From: Alphaproteobacteria bacterium
Lineage (GTDB): Bacteria > Pseudomonadota > Alphaproteobacteria > JAEULC01
Direction of reading: 5' to 3'
DNA length: 64,000 nucleotides
Assembly: GCA_023150455.1 (NCBI GenBank)
Contig: JAKLKW010000006.1
Coordinates: 43,051 to 107,050 of the forward strand
Positions 55,735-64,000 of this stretch are shown here, piece by piece. The notes beneath the pieces were generated by a model. The model ran no database searches. It was given only the letters and a program-made list of their open reading frames with translations, and was not told where the DNA came from. A program made the translations under genes and the position numbers. The first letter of the stretch is position 1; each line of letters opens with the position of its first letter.

Positions 55735-57074
55735 AGCGTTTCCAGGAACCGGGCGGGCTGGCCGATCGGATCGTTGATCAGCTCGTCGTCGCGCATGACG
55801 ATGTTGCCGCGCAGGATCGTCGCCATCGGCCAGCCCTTGACCTTCATGCCGGCGAACGGCGTCCAGCCGCAGCGGCTGGCCGTATCCGCGTCGGTGATCT
55901 CGCGCGCGGCCTTAAGGTCCACGATCGTCAGGTCGGCGTCGTAGCCCAGCGCGATGCGGCCCTTGCCGGCGATGCCGTAGATGCGCGCCGGTCCGGCGGA
56001 GGTCAGGTCGATGACGCGCTCGAGCGTCAGCCGCCCCGCGGCGCAGTGGTCGAGCAGGAGCGGCAGCAGCGTCTGCACGCCGGGCATTCCCGAGGGGCTC
56101 TTGGGATATTCCTGCGCCTTCTCCTCCTCGGTGTGCGGCGCATGGTCCGAGCCGATCACGTCGACCACGCCGTCGCTGATCGCCTGCCACAGCGCCGCGC
56201 GGTGGCGCTCGTCCCGAATCGGCGGGTTCATCTGCGCCTTGGTGCCCAGGCGCTCGTAGCAGTCCGGCCCGCACAGCGTCAGGTGCTGCGGCGTGACCTC
56301 GACCGTCGCGACCTCCTTGTGCTCGGACAGAAGCGCCATCTCCTCCGCGGTCGTCACGTGCAGCACGTGCACGCGCCGCCGCGTCTTCTCCGCCAGCGCC
56401 ATCAGCCGCTGCGTGGCGATCAGCGCGCTCTCGGCGTCGCGCCATTCCGGATGCGCGCGCGGGTGCCTGGCGTTCTCCGCGATCGCCTTGCGCTCCTTCA
56501 GCCGCGGCTCGTCCTCGGCGTGGACGGCGACGCGGCGAAAGCCCGAGACCAGCACGCGCTCCAGCGTCGCGTCGTCCTCGACCAGCAGCCCGCCGGTGGA
56601 CGAGCCCATGAAGATCTTCACGCCGCAGCAACCCGGCAGCAGCTCCAGGTCGGCGAGGGTGTCGACGTTGCTGGCGCTGGCGCCGACGAAGAAGGCGTGG
56701 TCGCACCAGGCCCGGCCGCCGGCCCGGTTCAGCTTGTCCTTGAGCGCGGCCTCGGTCAGCGTCGGCGGCTTGGTGTTCGGCATCTCGAAGATGCAGGTGA
56801 CGCCGCCCAGCACGGCGCCCGCCGTGCCGGTGTTGAGATCCTCCTTGTGCTCGTTGCCCGGCTCGCGGAAATGCACCTGCGTGTCGATGACGCCGGGCAG
56901 CACGTGCAGGCCGCCTGCGTCGATGCGCTCGGCGGCCTTGGCGTTCTTCAATTCGCCCAACGCGGCGATGCGCCCGCCGCGCACGCCGACATCGGCCCGC
57001 ACGAGTCCGCTCGGCGTGGCCGCGGTGCCGCCTGCGACGACCAGGTCGAAGCTGTCGTTCAATCGTCCCCCCAA
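55731..57074 (-). CDS. Dihydroorotase-like amidohydrolase
   Basis: LHVLPGVIDTQVHFREPGNEHKEDLNTGTAGAVLGGVTCIFEMPNTKP...; GSDHAPHTEEEKAQEYPKSPSGMPGVQTLLPLLLDH. Confidence 0.93.
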   Translation of the reverse strand: MGGRLNDSFDLVVAGGTAATPSGLVRADVGVRGGRIAALGELKNAKAAERIDAGGLHVLPGVIDTQVHFREPGNEHKEDLNTGTAGAVLGGVTCIFEMPNTKPPTLTEAALKDKLNRAGGRAWCDHAFFVGASASNVDTLADLELLPGCCGVKIFMGSSTGGLLVEDDATLERVLVSGFRRVAVHAEDEPRLKERKAIAENARHPRAHPEWRDAESALIATQRLMALAEKTRRRVHVLHVTTAEEMALLSEHKEVATVEVTPQHLTLCGPDCYERLGTKAQMNPPIRDERHRAALWQAISDGVVDVIGSDHAPHTEEEKAQEYPKSPSGMPGVQTLLPLLLDHCAAGRLTLERVIDLTSAGPARIYGIAGKGRIALGYDADLTIVDLKAAREITDADTASRCGWTPFAGMKVKGWPMATILRGNIVMRDDELINDPIGQPARFLETL

Positions 57075-57163
57075 AGGGCCGGTCTCGGGGCGCGGCGATG
57101 GTTGCCCCCGCCCGATGCCCCTCTTATATAGCTTTCTTATAGCAGCGAAGGCAGAGCACGGTC

Positions 57164-58186
57164 ATGGCCCAAACATCGGCATTCCCCAAACCGCAAAGCG
57201 GCCTGGTCGTCCCCCGGTTCGGCGGCATCGCCACCTTCATGCGACTGCCGCTGCTCGACGATCCTGCCGGCCTCGACATCGCGCTGCTCGGCGTGCCCTG
57301 GGACGGCGGCACCACCAACCGCGCCGGGGCGCGGCACGGGCCGCGCGCGCTGCGCGATGCCTCGTGCCTGATGCGCTACGTGCACCACGTCAGCCGGATC
57401 AGCCCCTACGACATCGCGCGCATCGGCGACGTCGGCGACAGCTCGGTCAATCCGATCGACCTGATGGATACGCTGAAGCGCGTCCAGAAGTTCGTCGCCA
57501 GGGTGCATGCGGCCGGCGCCATCCCGCTCACCGCCGGCGGCGACCACCTGATCAGCCTGCCGATCATGCGCGCCGTCGCCAAGGACCGGCCGGTCGGCAT
57601 GGTGCATTTCGACGCCCATACCGATACCTGGGACCGCTACTTCGGCGAGTGCAAGTACACGCACGGCACGCCGTTCCGTCGCGCGATCGAGGAAGGATTG
57701 CTCGACCCCAAGCGCACGATCCAGATCGGCATCCGCGGCTCGCTCTACGGCGAGGCCGACAACGACTGGGGCGAGCAGCAGGGCATCCGCATCGTCACGA
57801 TCGAGGAGTTCTACAAGCTCGGCGTCGACAAGGTGATCAAGGAGGCGCGTCGCGTGGTCGGCGACGGGCCGACCTATGTCAGCTTCGACGTCGACGGGCT
57901 CGATCCCGTCTACGCGCCCGGCACCGGCACGCCGGAGATCGGCGGCTACTCGACGCACGAGGCGCAGGCCATGATCCGCGGCCTGCAGGGGCTCGACCTC
58001 GTCGGCGCCGACGTGGTCGAGGTGGCGCCGCCCTTCGATCCCTCGGGCAACACCGCCGTGGTGGGCGCCACGATGATGTTCGAGATCCTATGCATCCTGG
58101 CCGATGCCGTGGCGCGGCGGCGCGAAGGCAACATGAAGCCGAACGGCAAAGGGAACGGCAAGTCCAACGGCAAGCGCAAGCGCTGA
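57164..58186 (+). CDS. speB: Agmatinase / ureohydrolase family protein
   Basis: DIALLGVPWDGGTTNRAGARHGPRALRDASCLM...; MVHFDAHTDTWDRYFGECKYTHGTPFRRAIEEGL; YVSFDVDGLDPVYAPGTGTPEIGG; C-terminal NGKGNGKSNGKRKR tail. Confidence 0.93.
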   Translation: MAQTSAFPKPQSGLVVPRFGGIATFMRLPLLDDPAGLDIALLGVPWDGGTTNRAGARHGPRALRDASCLMRYVHHVSRISPYDIARIGDVGDSSVNPIDLMDTLKRVQKFVARVHAAGAIPLTAGGDHLISLPIMRAVAKDRPVGMVHFDAHTDTWDRYFGECKYTHGTPFRRAIEEGLLDPKRTIQIGIRGSLYGEADNDWGEQQGIRIVTIEEFYKLGVDKVIKEARRVVGDGPTYVSFDVDGLDPVYAPGTGTPEIGGYSTHEAQAMIRGLQGLDLVGADVVEVAPPFDPSGNTAVVGATMMFEILCILADAVARRREGNMKPNGKGNGKSNGKRKR

Positions 58187-58192
58187 CCGGCG

Positions 58193-58948
58193 ATGGCGGT
58201 CGGCGCCGAGCGCGATCTCTACGCGCCGGTCAAGGCGTTCCTCGAGGCGCAGGGCTACGACGTCAAGGCCGAGGTCAAGGGCTGCGACGTCGTCGCCGTC
58301 CGCCCCGGCGAGCCGCCGGTGATCGTCGAGCTCAAGCGCCGGTTCAACCTCGATCTGCTGCTGCAGGGCGTCGACCGCATGGGCTTGTCCGACCGCGTCT
58401 ACCTCGCGGTCGACGGCTCCAGCGCGCGCGGCCACTGGCACAAGCGCCCGGACGGCCGCGCGGCGCGCAAGCTCTGCCGCCTCATCGGCCTGGGCCTCCT
58501 GCTGGTGTTCGCCGACCGGCCGCACCGCGCCCGCGTCGAGGTCGTGCTCGACCCCGTGCCCTACCGCCCGCGCACCAACAAGCGCCGCGCCGGCCGCCTG
58601 TTGGGCGAGCATGCACGGCGCGCGGGCGATCACAACGTCGGCGGCTCGACGCGGGTGAAGATCGTGACGGCCTACCGGCAAGAGGCGCTGCGCTGCTGCC
58701 AGCTCCTGCTGCGCGACGGCAATTCGAGCCCGCGCGCGCTCAAGGCCTCCGGCCATGCGCCGAACGCCGCCAAGATCCTGCGGCACGACTACTACGGCTG
58801 GTTCGAGCGCATCGAGCGCGGCGTCTACGGCCTGTCCGAGACCGGCCGCAGGGCGCTCGAGACCTACGCACATGCGCTGGATCCCGCGATCACCGAGAGA
58901 GCACCGAAGCCGCAACAGAGGAACGCATGTCCGACCCAAACCGCCTGA
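58193..58948 (+). CDS. DUF2161-like PD-(D/E)XK-type putative nuclease
   Basis: ERDLYAPVKAFLEAQGYDVKAEVKGCDVVAVRPGEPPVIVELKRRFNLDLLLQGVDRMGLSDRVYLAV... Confidence 0.83.
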   Translation: MAVGAERDLYAPVKAFLEAQGYDVKAEVKGCDVVAVRPGEPPVIVELKRRFNLDLLLQGVDRMGLSDRVYLAVDGSSARGHWHKRPDGRAARKLCRLIGLGLLLVFADRPHRARVEVVLDPVPYRPRTNKRRAGRLLGEHARRAGDHNVGGSTRVKIVTAYRQEALRCCQLLLRDGNSSPRALKASGHAPNAAKILRHDYYGWFERIERGVYGLSETGRRALETYAHALDPAITERAPKPQQRNACPTQTA

Positions 58949-59763
58949 ACGCCGCCCTGTCGCTGCGCTTCGGCGATGCCGCGCCGGTCGATCCGTCGAC
59001 CCCCGGCCTCGACGCGCTGACGCGCATCGCCGAGCACCGCTCGCACCGCAAGTTCGCCGACCGGCCGGTCGATCCCGCGCTCCTGCGCGCCATCTCCGCC
59101 GTGGCGTTGTCGGCGCCGAGCAAGAGCGACCTGCAGCAGCGCGACATCGTGATCGTAGAAGACCCGGAGCTGCGCAAGAAGATCGACGCGCTGATGCCGG
59201 GCATGGACTGGCTGCCGGCGGCGCCGGCGCTGCTCGTCGTCTGCGGCAACAACCGCCGCCAGCGGCAATGGCACCAGTGGCGCGGCAAGCCGTTTCCGAA
59301 CGACCATCTCGACCAGTTCTTCAACGCGGCGACCGACGCCGCCATCGTGCTCGGCTGGCTGGTGCAGGCGGCGAGCGCCGTCGGGCTCGGCTGTTGCCCG
59401 CTCAGCGTGATCCGCAACCGGGCGCGGGAGGCGAGCGACCTGCTCGGCCTGCCCGATCTCGTCTTCCCCTATGCCGGCCTGGCGATCGGCTGGCCCGCCG
59501 GGCCGGGCTACATCAGCCCGCGCCTGCCGCTGGCCACGACCGTCCATGTGGACCGCTTTCGCGACGACGACGTCCGTGCCCAGATCGACGGCTACGACCG
59601 GCGGCGCGCCGCGATCCATAGCTCCGGCAAGCAGCGCCTGGTCGAGACATACGGCAAGGCCGACTTCTACGGCTGGTCCGAGGACAAGGCGCGACAATAC
59701 GCCGTGCCCGAGCGCGCCGATTTCGGCGCTTTCATCCGGCGGAAGGGCTTCGACCTGCGCTAA
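58927..59763 (+). CDS. Nitroreductase family protein
   Basis: Inside ORF 56293..59763; [77 protein letters not shown]...; [27 protein letters not shown]. Confidence 0.92.
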   Translation: MSDPNRLNAALSLRFGDAAPVDPSTPGLDALTRIAEHRSHRKFADRPVDPALLRAISAVALSAPSKSDLQQRDIVIVEDPELRKKIDALMPGMDWLPAAPALLVVCGNNRRQRQWHQWRGKPFPNDHLDQFFNAATDAAIVLGWLVQAASAVGLGCCPLSVIRNRAREASDLLGLPDLVFPYAGLAIGWPAGPGYISPRLPLATTVHVDRFRDDDVRAQIDGYDRRRAAIHSSGKQRLVETYGKADFYGWSEDKARQYAVPERADFGAFIRRKGFDLR

Positions 59764-60416
59764 CCCGCCGCCAGCTCGACCGGAAACCGCGTCGCCACCA
59801 TGCTCGGCCGCGCGTCGACCGCGTCCCACCAGCGCTTGAGCGCGCCGTGCCGCGCCAGCATGGCGGCGCCTTCGGGCGTGCGGCGGAAATAGGCGAAGAC
59901 CGGCGCGGCGTGCAGGTCGGCCAGCGTCGCGGCCGGCCCGGCGAGCCACGGCCCGTCGCCCATCAGCGCCGCCACCGCGCGACAGCAGGTCTCGGCGCGC
60001 GCGAGCGCCGCGGCGATGCGCGCCTCGTCGGGATCGCGGCCGTGGACCTCGCGCGCGCGCAGGCGCTCGATCATCACGTCCCAGACCATGGTGCGATAGG
60101 CATAGCTGTCGAGGATGCTGATGATCTGGTTGACGCGGGCGCGCGCCTTCGGCTCGGCGGGCTGCAGGGCGGGCCCATGAAAGGCCTCGTCGACGTAGCG
60201 CGCGATCGCGCCGCTCTCGTACAGCCGGAAGCCGTCGTGCTCGAAGGCCGGCATCCTGCCGAAAGGGTGACGCTCGAGATACGCCGCCGGCGGCCCGCCC
60301 GGCGCGAATACGTCGACCTCGTCCAGGTCGTAGGCCACGCCCTTTTCCTCCAGCGCCAGCCGCGCGACGCGGACATAGACGCTGCGGCGGACGCCGAAAA
60401 CGGTCGGTCTTCCCAT
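59760..60416 (-). CDS. Glutathione S-transferase family protein
   Basis: [79 protein letters not shown]. Confidence 0.95.
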   Translation of the reverse strand: MGRPTVFGVRRSVYVRVARLALEEKGVAYDLDEVDVFAPGGPPAAYLERHPFGRMPAFEHDGFRLYESGAIARYVDEAFHGPALQPAEPKARARVNQIISILDSYAYRTMVWDVMIERLRAREVHGRDPDEARIAAALARAETCCRAVAALMGDGPWLAGPAATLADLHAAPVFAYFRRTPEGAAMLARHGALKRWWDAVDARPSMVATRFPVELAAG

Positions 60417-60497
60417 GGATTTTCCTCCGCCAAACCCCGCTTGCCGGGCCGGCCCTTCCGCCTATACTCCCGGCCTTCCTTTATCCGGAGCATCTCC

Positions 60498-61751
<1,254 letters not shown>

Positions 61752-61761
61752 GGTCGAAAAA

Positions 61762-61885
61762 AAGATGAACCGCAGAGGCACGGAGACACAGAGATAGGAA
61801 GAAGAGAGGATTCTCTGGCGGCCCAAGGCTGCCTTGAACTCCTTTCTTTCTTCCTTCACGTCTTCGTGCCTTCGGGGTTCATCTT
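61762..61885. repeat. Long intergenic inverted repeat A
   Basis: 5' arm aagatgaaccgcagaggcacggagacacagag...; 3' arm ...cttcacgtcttcgtgccttcggggttcatctt. Confidence 0.88.
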
Positions 61886-61890
61886 CAGAA

Positions 61891-61982
61891 TTCACCACGA
61901 AGGCACGAAGACACGAAGGTAAGAGGAAGGAAGCTTCTTCTCTCTTCCTCTTACCTTCGTGTCTCCGTGCCTCTGTGGTGAA
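61891..61982. repeat. Long intergenic inverted repeat B, adjacent to and related to A
   Basis: 5' arm ttcaccacgaaggcacgaagacacgaaggtaagaggaag pairs with 3' arm cttcctcttaccttcgtgtctccgtgcctctgtggtgaa: 39-nt arms with 3 mismatches. Confidence 0.92.
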
Positions 61983-61991
61983 TCTTCTTGC

Positions 61992-62879
61992 TCAACCCGC
62001 AAAGCGCGGCTCGCGCAGGCCTTTGACCCCCGGCACCCGCAGCGCGAAGACGCCGCCGTCCGGGTCGGAGAGGGTCGAGGTCGGCCGACGCAGCGTGGTA
62101 ACGTAGATCGTATCGAACTCGAGCCCGCCGAAGGCGGGCATGGTCGGCCAGGCGACCGGCAGCTTCACGGTCATGTCCAGCTTGCCCGCCGGCGTGAAGC
62201 GCATCAGCGAGGCGCTGTCGATCGCCGCCATCCAGTAGCAGCCGGAGGCGTCGATCGCCGCGCCGTCGGGCCTTCCCTGCATGTCGTGGGTGTCGACGAA
62301 GACGCGCGTGTTGCTCAAGCGCCCATCGGCCGGGTCGTGGTCGCTGACGAACACGCTGCGCACCGTTCGGTGCGTCTCGGCGTGGTACATCCTCCCGTTG
62401 TCCGGGCTGAAGGCGATGCCGTTCGAGATGATGCGGCCGGGGATCTTCCTCTCGATGCGGCGATCGGGCGTGAAGCGATAGATGGCCGAGCTCGCGCGCA
62501 TCGGCTCGATCGGGTCCTTCATGCTGCCGACCCAGAAATTGCCGGCGCGGTCGCACTTGCCGTCGTTGAGCCGCGTGTCGGGGATGTCGGCCTCGGGATC
62601 GACCAGCGGCTCGATCGCGCCTGTGTCCGGGTCGAAAAAATGCAGGCCCGTGCTCATCGCCAGCAGCACGCCGCCTTGCCGGCGCAGCGCGAACGAGCCG
62701 AGCGGCGCTGGCAGGGGCCACGAGCGGCTGGCGCAAGTGGCCGGGTCGTAGCGGTTGAGCCGGCAGCGATAGATGTCGGCCCAGAAGAGCGCCTGCTCGC
62801 GCTCGCACCAGACCGGGCACTCGGCGACCAGCGCCTTGGCGTCGACGACGCAGTCGACCGGCGGGGAAAGGACGCTCAC
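61992..62879 (-). CDS. SMP-30/gluconolactonase family protein
   Basis: GTG start at 62879 overlapping upstream stop: VSVLSPPVDCVVDAKALVAECPVWCEREQALFWADIYRCRLNRYDPAT...; LNDGKCDRAGNFWVGSM; ISNGIAFSPDNGRMYHAET; GRPDGAAIDASGCYWMA. Confidence 0.94.
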   Translation of the reverse strand: MSVLSPPVDCVVDAKALVAECPVWCEREQALFWADIYRCRLNRYDPATCASRSWPLPAPLGSFALRRQGGVLLAMSTGLHFFDPDTGAIEPLVDPEADIPDTRLNDGKCDRAGNFWVGSMKDPIEPMRASSAIYRFTPDRRIERKIPGRIISNGIAFSPDNGRMYHAETHRTVRSVFVSDHDPADGRLSNTRVFVDTHDMQGRPDGAAIDASGCYWMAAIDSASLMRFTPAGKLDMTVKLPVAWPTMPAFGGLEFDTIYVTTLRRPTSTLSDPDGGVFALRVPGVKGLREPRFAG

Positions 62880-63436
62880 GCCTTGGCCTGGAACGCCTCG
62901 AGCCAGGCAATGCGGCGGTCGACCTGTTCGATGTCGAGGCCGAGCCACTCCGTAAGATGGCCGTCGTCGCGCTCCCACCCGTCGCCGGCGACGTGCTGGC
63001 GCAGGTCCAGCAGGCGCGCGCGCTCCTGGCGGAAGATGTCGGCCATGAGCTCGACCTGGTCGCGACGATCCGCCGCCGGCAGCAGGTCGAGGAAGCGCAT
63101 CTTCAACGCCAGGGTCAGCTTGCCGACGTCGCTGCCGGGCGAACGGACATGGGCCCGCATCAGCTCGCGGAACGCCGCGCGGCCGGCATCGGTGACGCGC
63201 AGCAGCGGATTGTCCTCCATGCCCTTGCCGTCGACCGCCTCGACCAGGCCTTCCAGCCGCAACAGCTCGATCGAGGTGCCGAGCAGCTCGAGCGAGGGGC
63301 CTACCATGCGGCTGGTGAAGTGGCGCACCTCGCCCGCCAGCTCGGCATAGCGCCGCTCGCCCAGCATCAGCCGGCCCAGCGCGCACAGCCGCACCGCTTC
63401 GATCGGGATCAGACTGTTGTCGCGATACATCGGCAC
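62876..63436 (-). CDS. PadR-like winged-helix regulator
   Basis: IEAVRLCALGRLMLGERRYAELAGEVRHFTSRMVGPSLELLGTSIELLRLEGLVEAVDGKGMEDNPLLRVTDAGRAAFRELM, followed by a helical C-terminal domain. Confidence 0.7.
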   Translation of the reverse strand: MPMYRDNSLIPIEAVRLCALGRLMLGERRYAELAGEVRHFTSRMVGPSLELLGTSIELLRLEGLVEAVDGKGMEDNPLLRVTDAGRAAFRELMRAHVRSPGSDVGKLTLALKMRFLDLLPAADRRDQVELMADIFRQERARLLDLRQHVAGDGWERDDGHLTEWLGLDIEQVDRRIAWLEAFQAKA

Positions 63437-63502
63437 GCGAACCTATCCTGGATCAGCAGGCAAGCACGCCCGGCAGAGCATCAGCTCGAGATGCTACCCT
63501 AT

Positions 63503-63519
63503 TTGCGAACGATTCGCAA
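63503..63519. promoter_or_regulatory. Perfect palindrome TTGCGAA-CGA-TTCGCAA between hemA end and PadR-like gene start
   Basis: 7-bp exact inverted arms; upstream of the minus-strand regulator/SMP-30 gene pair. Confidence 0.6.
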
Positions 63520-63530
63520 CAACCAATCGC

Positions 63531-64000
63531 CTAGTCGGCGGCCGCCACGCGGGCGCCGACATCGAGCGCGCGCCACACGCCAACCAGCGCCTTCGCCAGG
63601 TGTTCCATGTCCGCGTCGCTGTGCAACGGCGTCGGCGTGAAGCGCAGCCGCTCGGTGCCGCGCGGAACGGTCGGGTAGTTGATCGGCTGCACGTAGATCG
63701 CGTGCTCCTCGAGCAGCTTGTCGCTGACCGCCTTGCACAGCGCGGCGTCGCCGACCAGCACCGGCACGATGTGGCTGGCGGACGGCATGACCGGCAGGCC
63801 GGCCTCGGTGAGGCGCGACTTCAGCGCGGCGGCGCGTTCCTGGTGCCGCGCGCGCAGCGCGCGGCCCTCCTCGCCCCGCAACACGCGGATGGCGGCGCAG
63901 GCGCCGGCCGCGATCGCCGGCGGCAGCGACGTCGTGAAGATGAAGCCGCTGGCGTTGCTGCGCACGAAGTCGATCAGCGCCGTCGAGCCGGCGATATAGC
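63531..64000 (-). CDS. hemA: 5-aminolevulinate synthase, C-terminal part (5' end beyond window)
   Basis: [122 protein letters not shown]; frame stays open to the window edge. Confidence 0.94.
   Translation of the reverse strand, partial: YIAGSTALIDFVRSNASGFIFTTSLPPAIAAGACAAIRVLRGEEGRALRARHQERAAALKSRLTEAGLPVMPSASHIVPVLVGDAALCKAVSDKLLEEHAIYVQPINYPTVPRGTERLRFTPTPLHSDADMEHLAKALVGVWRALDVGARVAAAD

Noticed and set aside
61762-61982. Possible CRISPR array
   Set aside because: Units are short, contiguous and inverted; no regular repeat-spacer pattern and no cas genes.

Overview
This is a 64 kb window of high-GC chromosomal DNA. Protein families and gene style suggest an alphaproteobacterium (inference). 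It is densely coding on both strands. I saw no rRNA, tRNA, CRISPR array, transposase or prophage. Main blocks: a urease operon (ureD-A-B-C-E, minus strand, ureE running off the left edge); a run of amino-acid and fatty-acid catabolic genes; a large exopolysaccharide (EPS) locus at about 22.9-40.7 kb (GumC/Wzz-like PCP, degenerate BY-kinase-like ATPase, several GT4 glycosyltransferases, AsnB-like amidotransferase, methyltransferase, Wza-like lipoprotein, GH5, Wzy/VpsF-like, Wzx, WcaJ-like, deacetylase); an ABC importer; a compact acyl-CoA operon (SDR, AcuI-like, two PPC/DUF296 proteins, acyl-CoA ligase, thiolase); then pyrimidine/polyamine genes, argG, and the 3' part of hemA at the right edge. 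Best items for follow-up: (1) several unrelated families of structured intergenic repeats, including two long back-to-back hairpins built from 'CACGAAGGCACGAAGACACGAAGG'-type units after argG, with a relative near 4.1 kb; (2) an overlapping pair of PPC/DUF296 genes in which one has lost all three His ligand positions and gained a Lys/Arg/Ala-rich tail; (3) a frameshift plus apparent small deletion in a FAD-linked oxidase; (4) a perfect 21-bp palindrome over a consensus-like promoter next to a TetR gene; (5) a PRC-barrel ORF whose conserved sequence extends upstream of any start codon; (6) an EPS locus with a Walker-A-degenerate kinase-like partner and an unrecognised secreted protein. All assignments come from reading the sequence; no database search was run.
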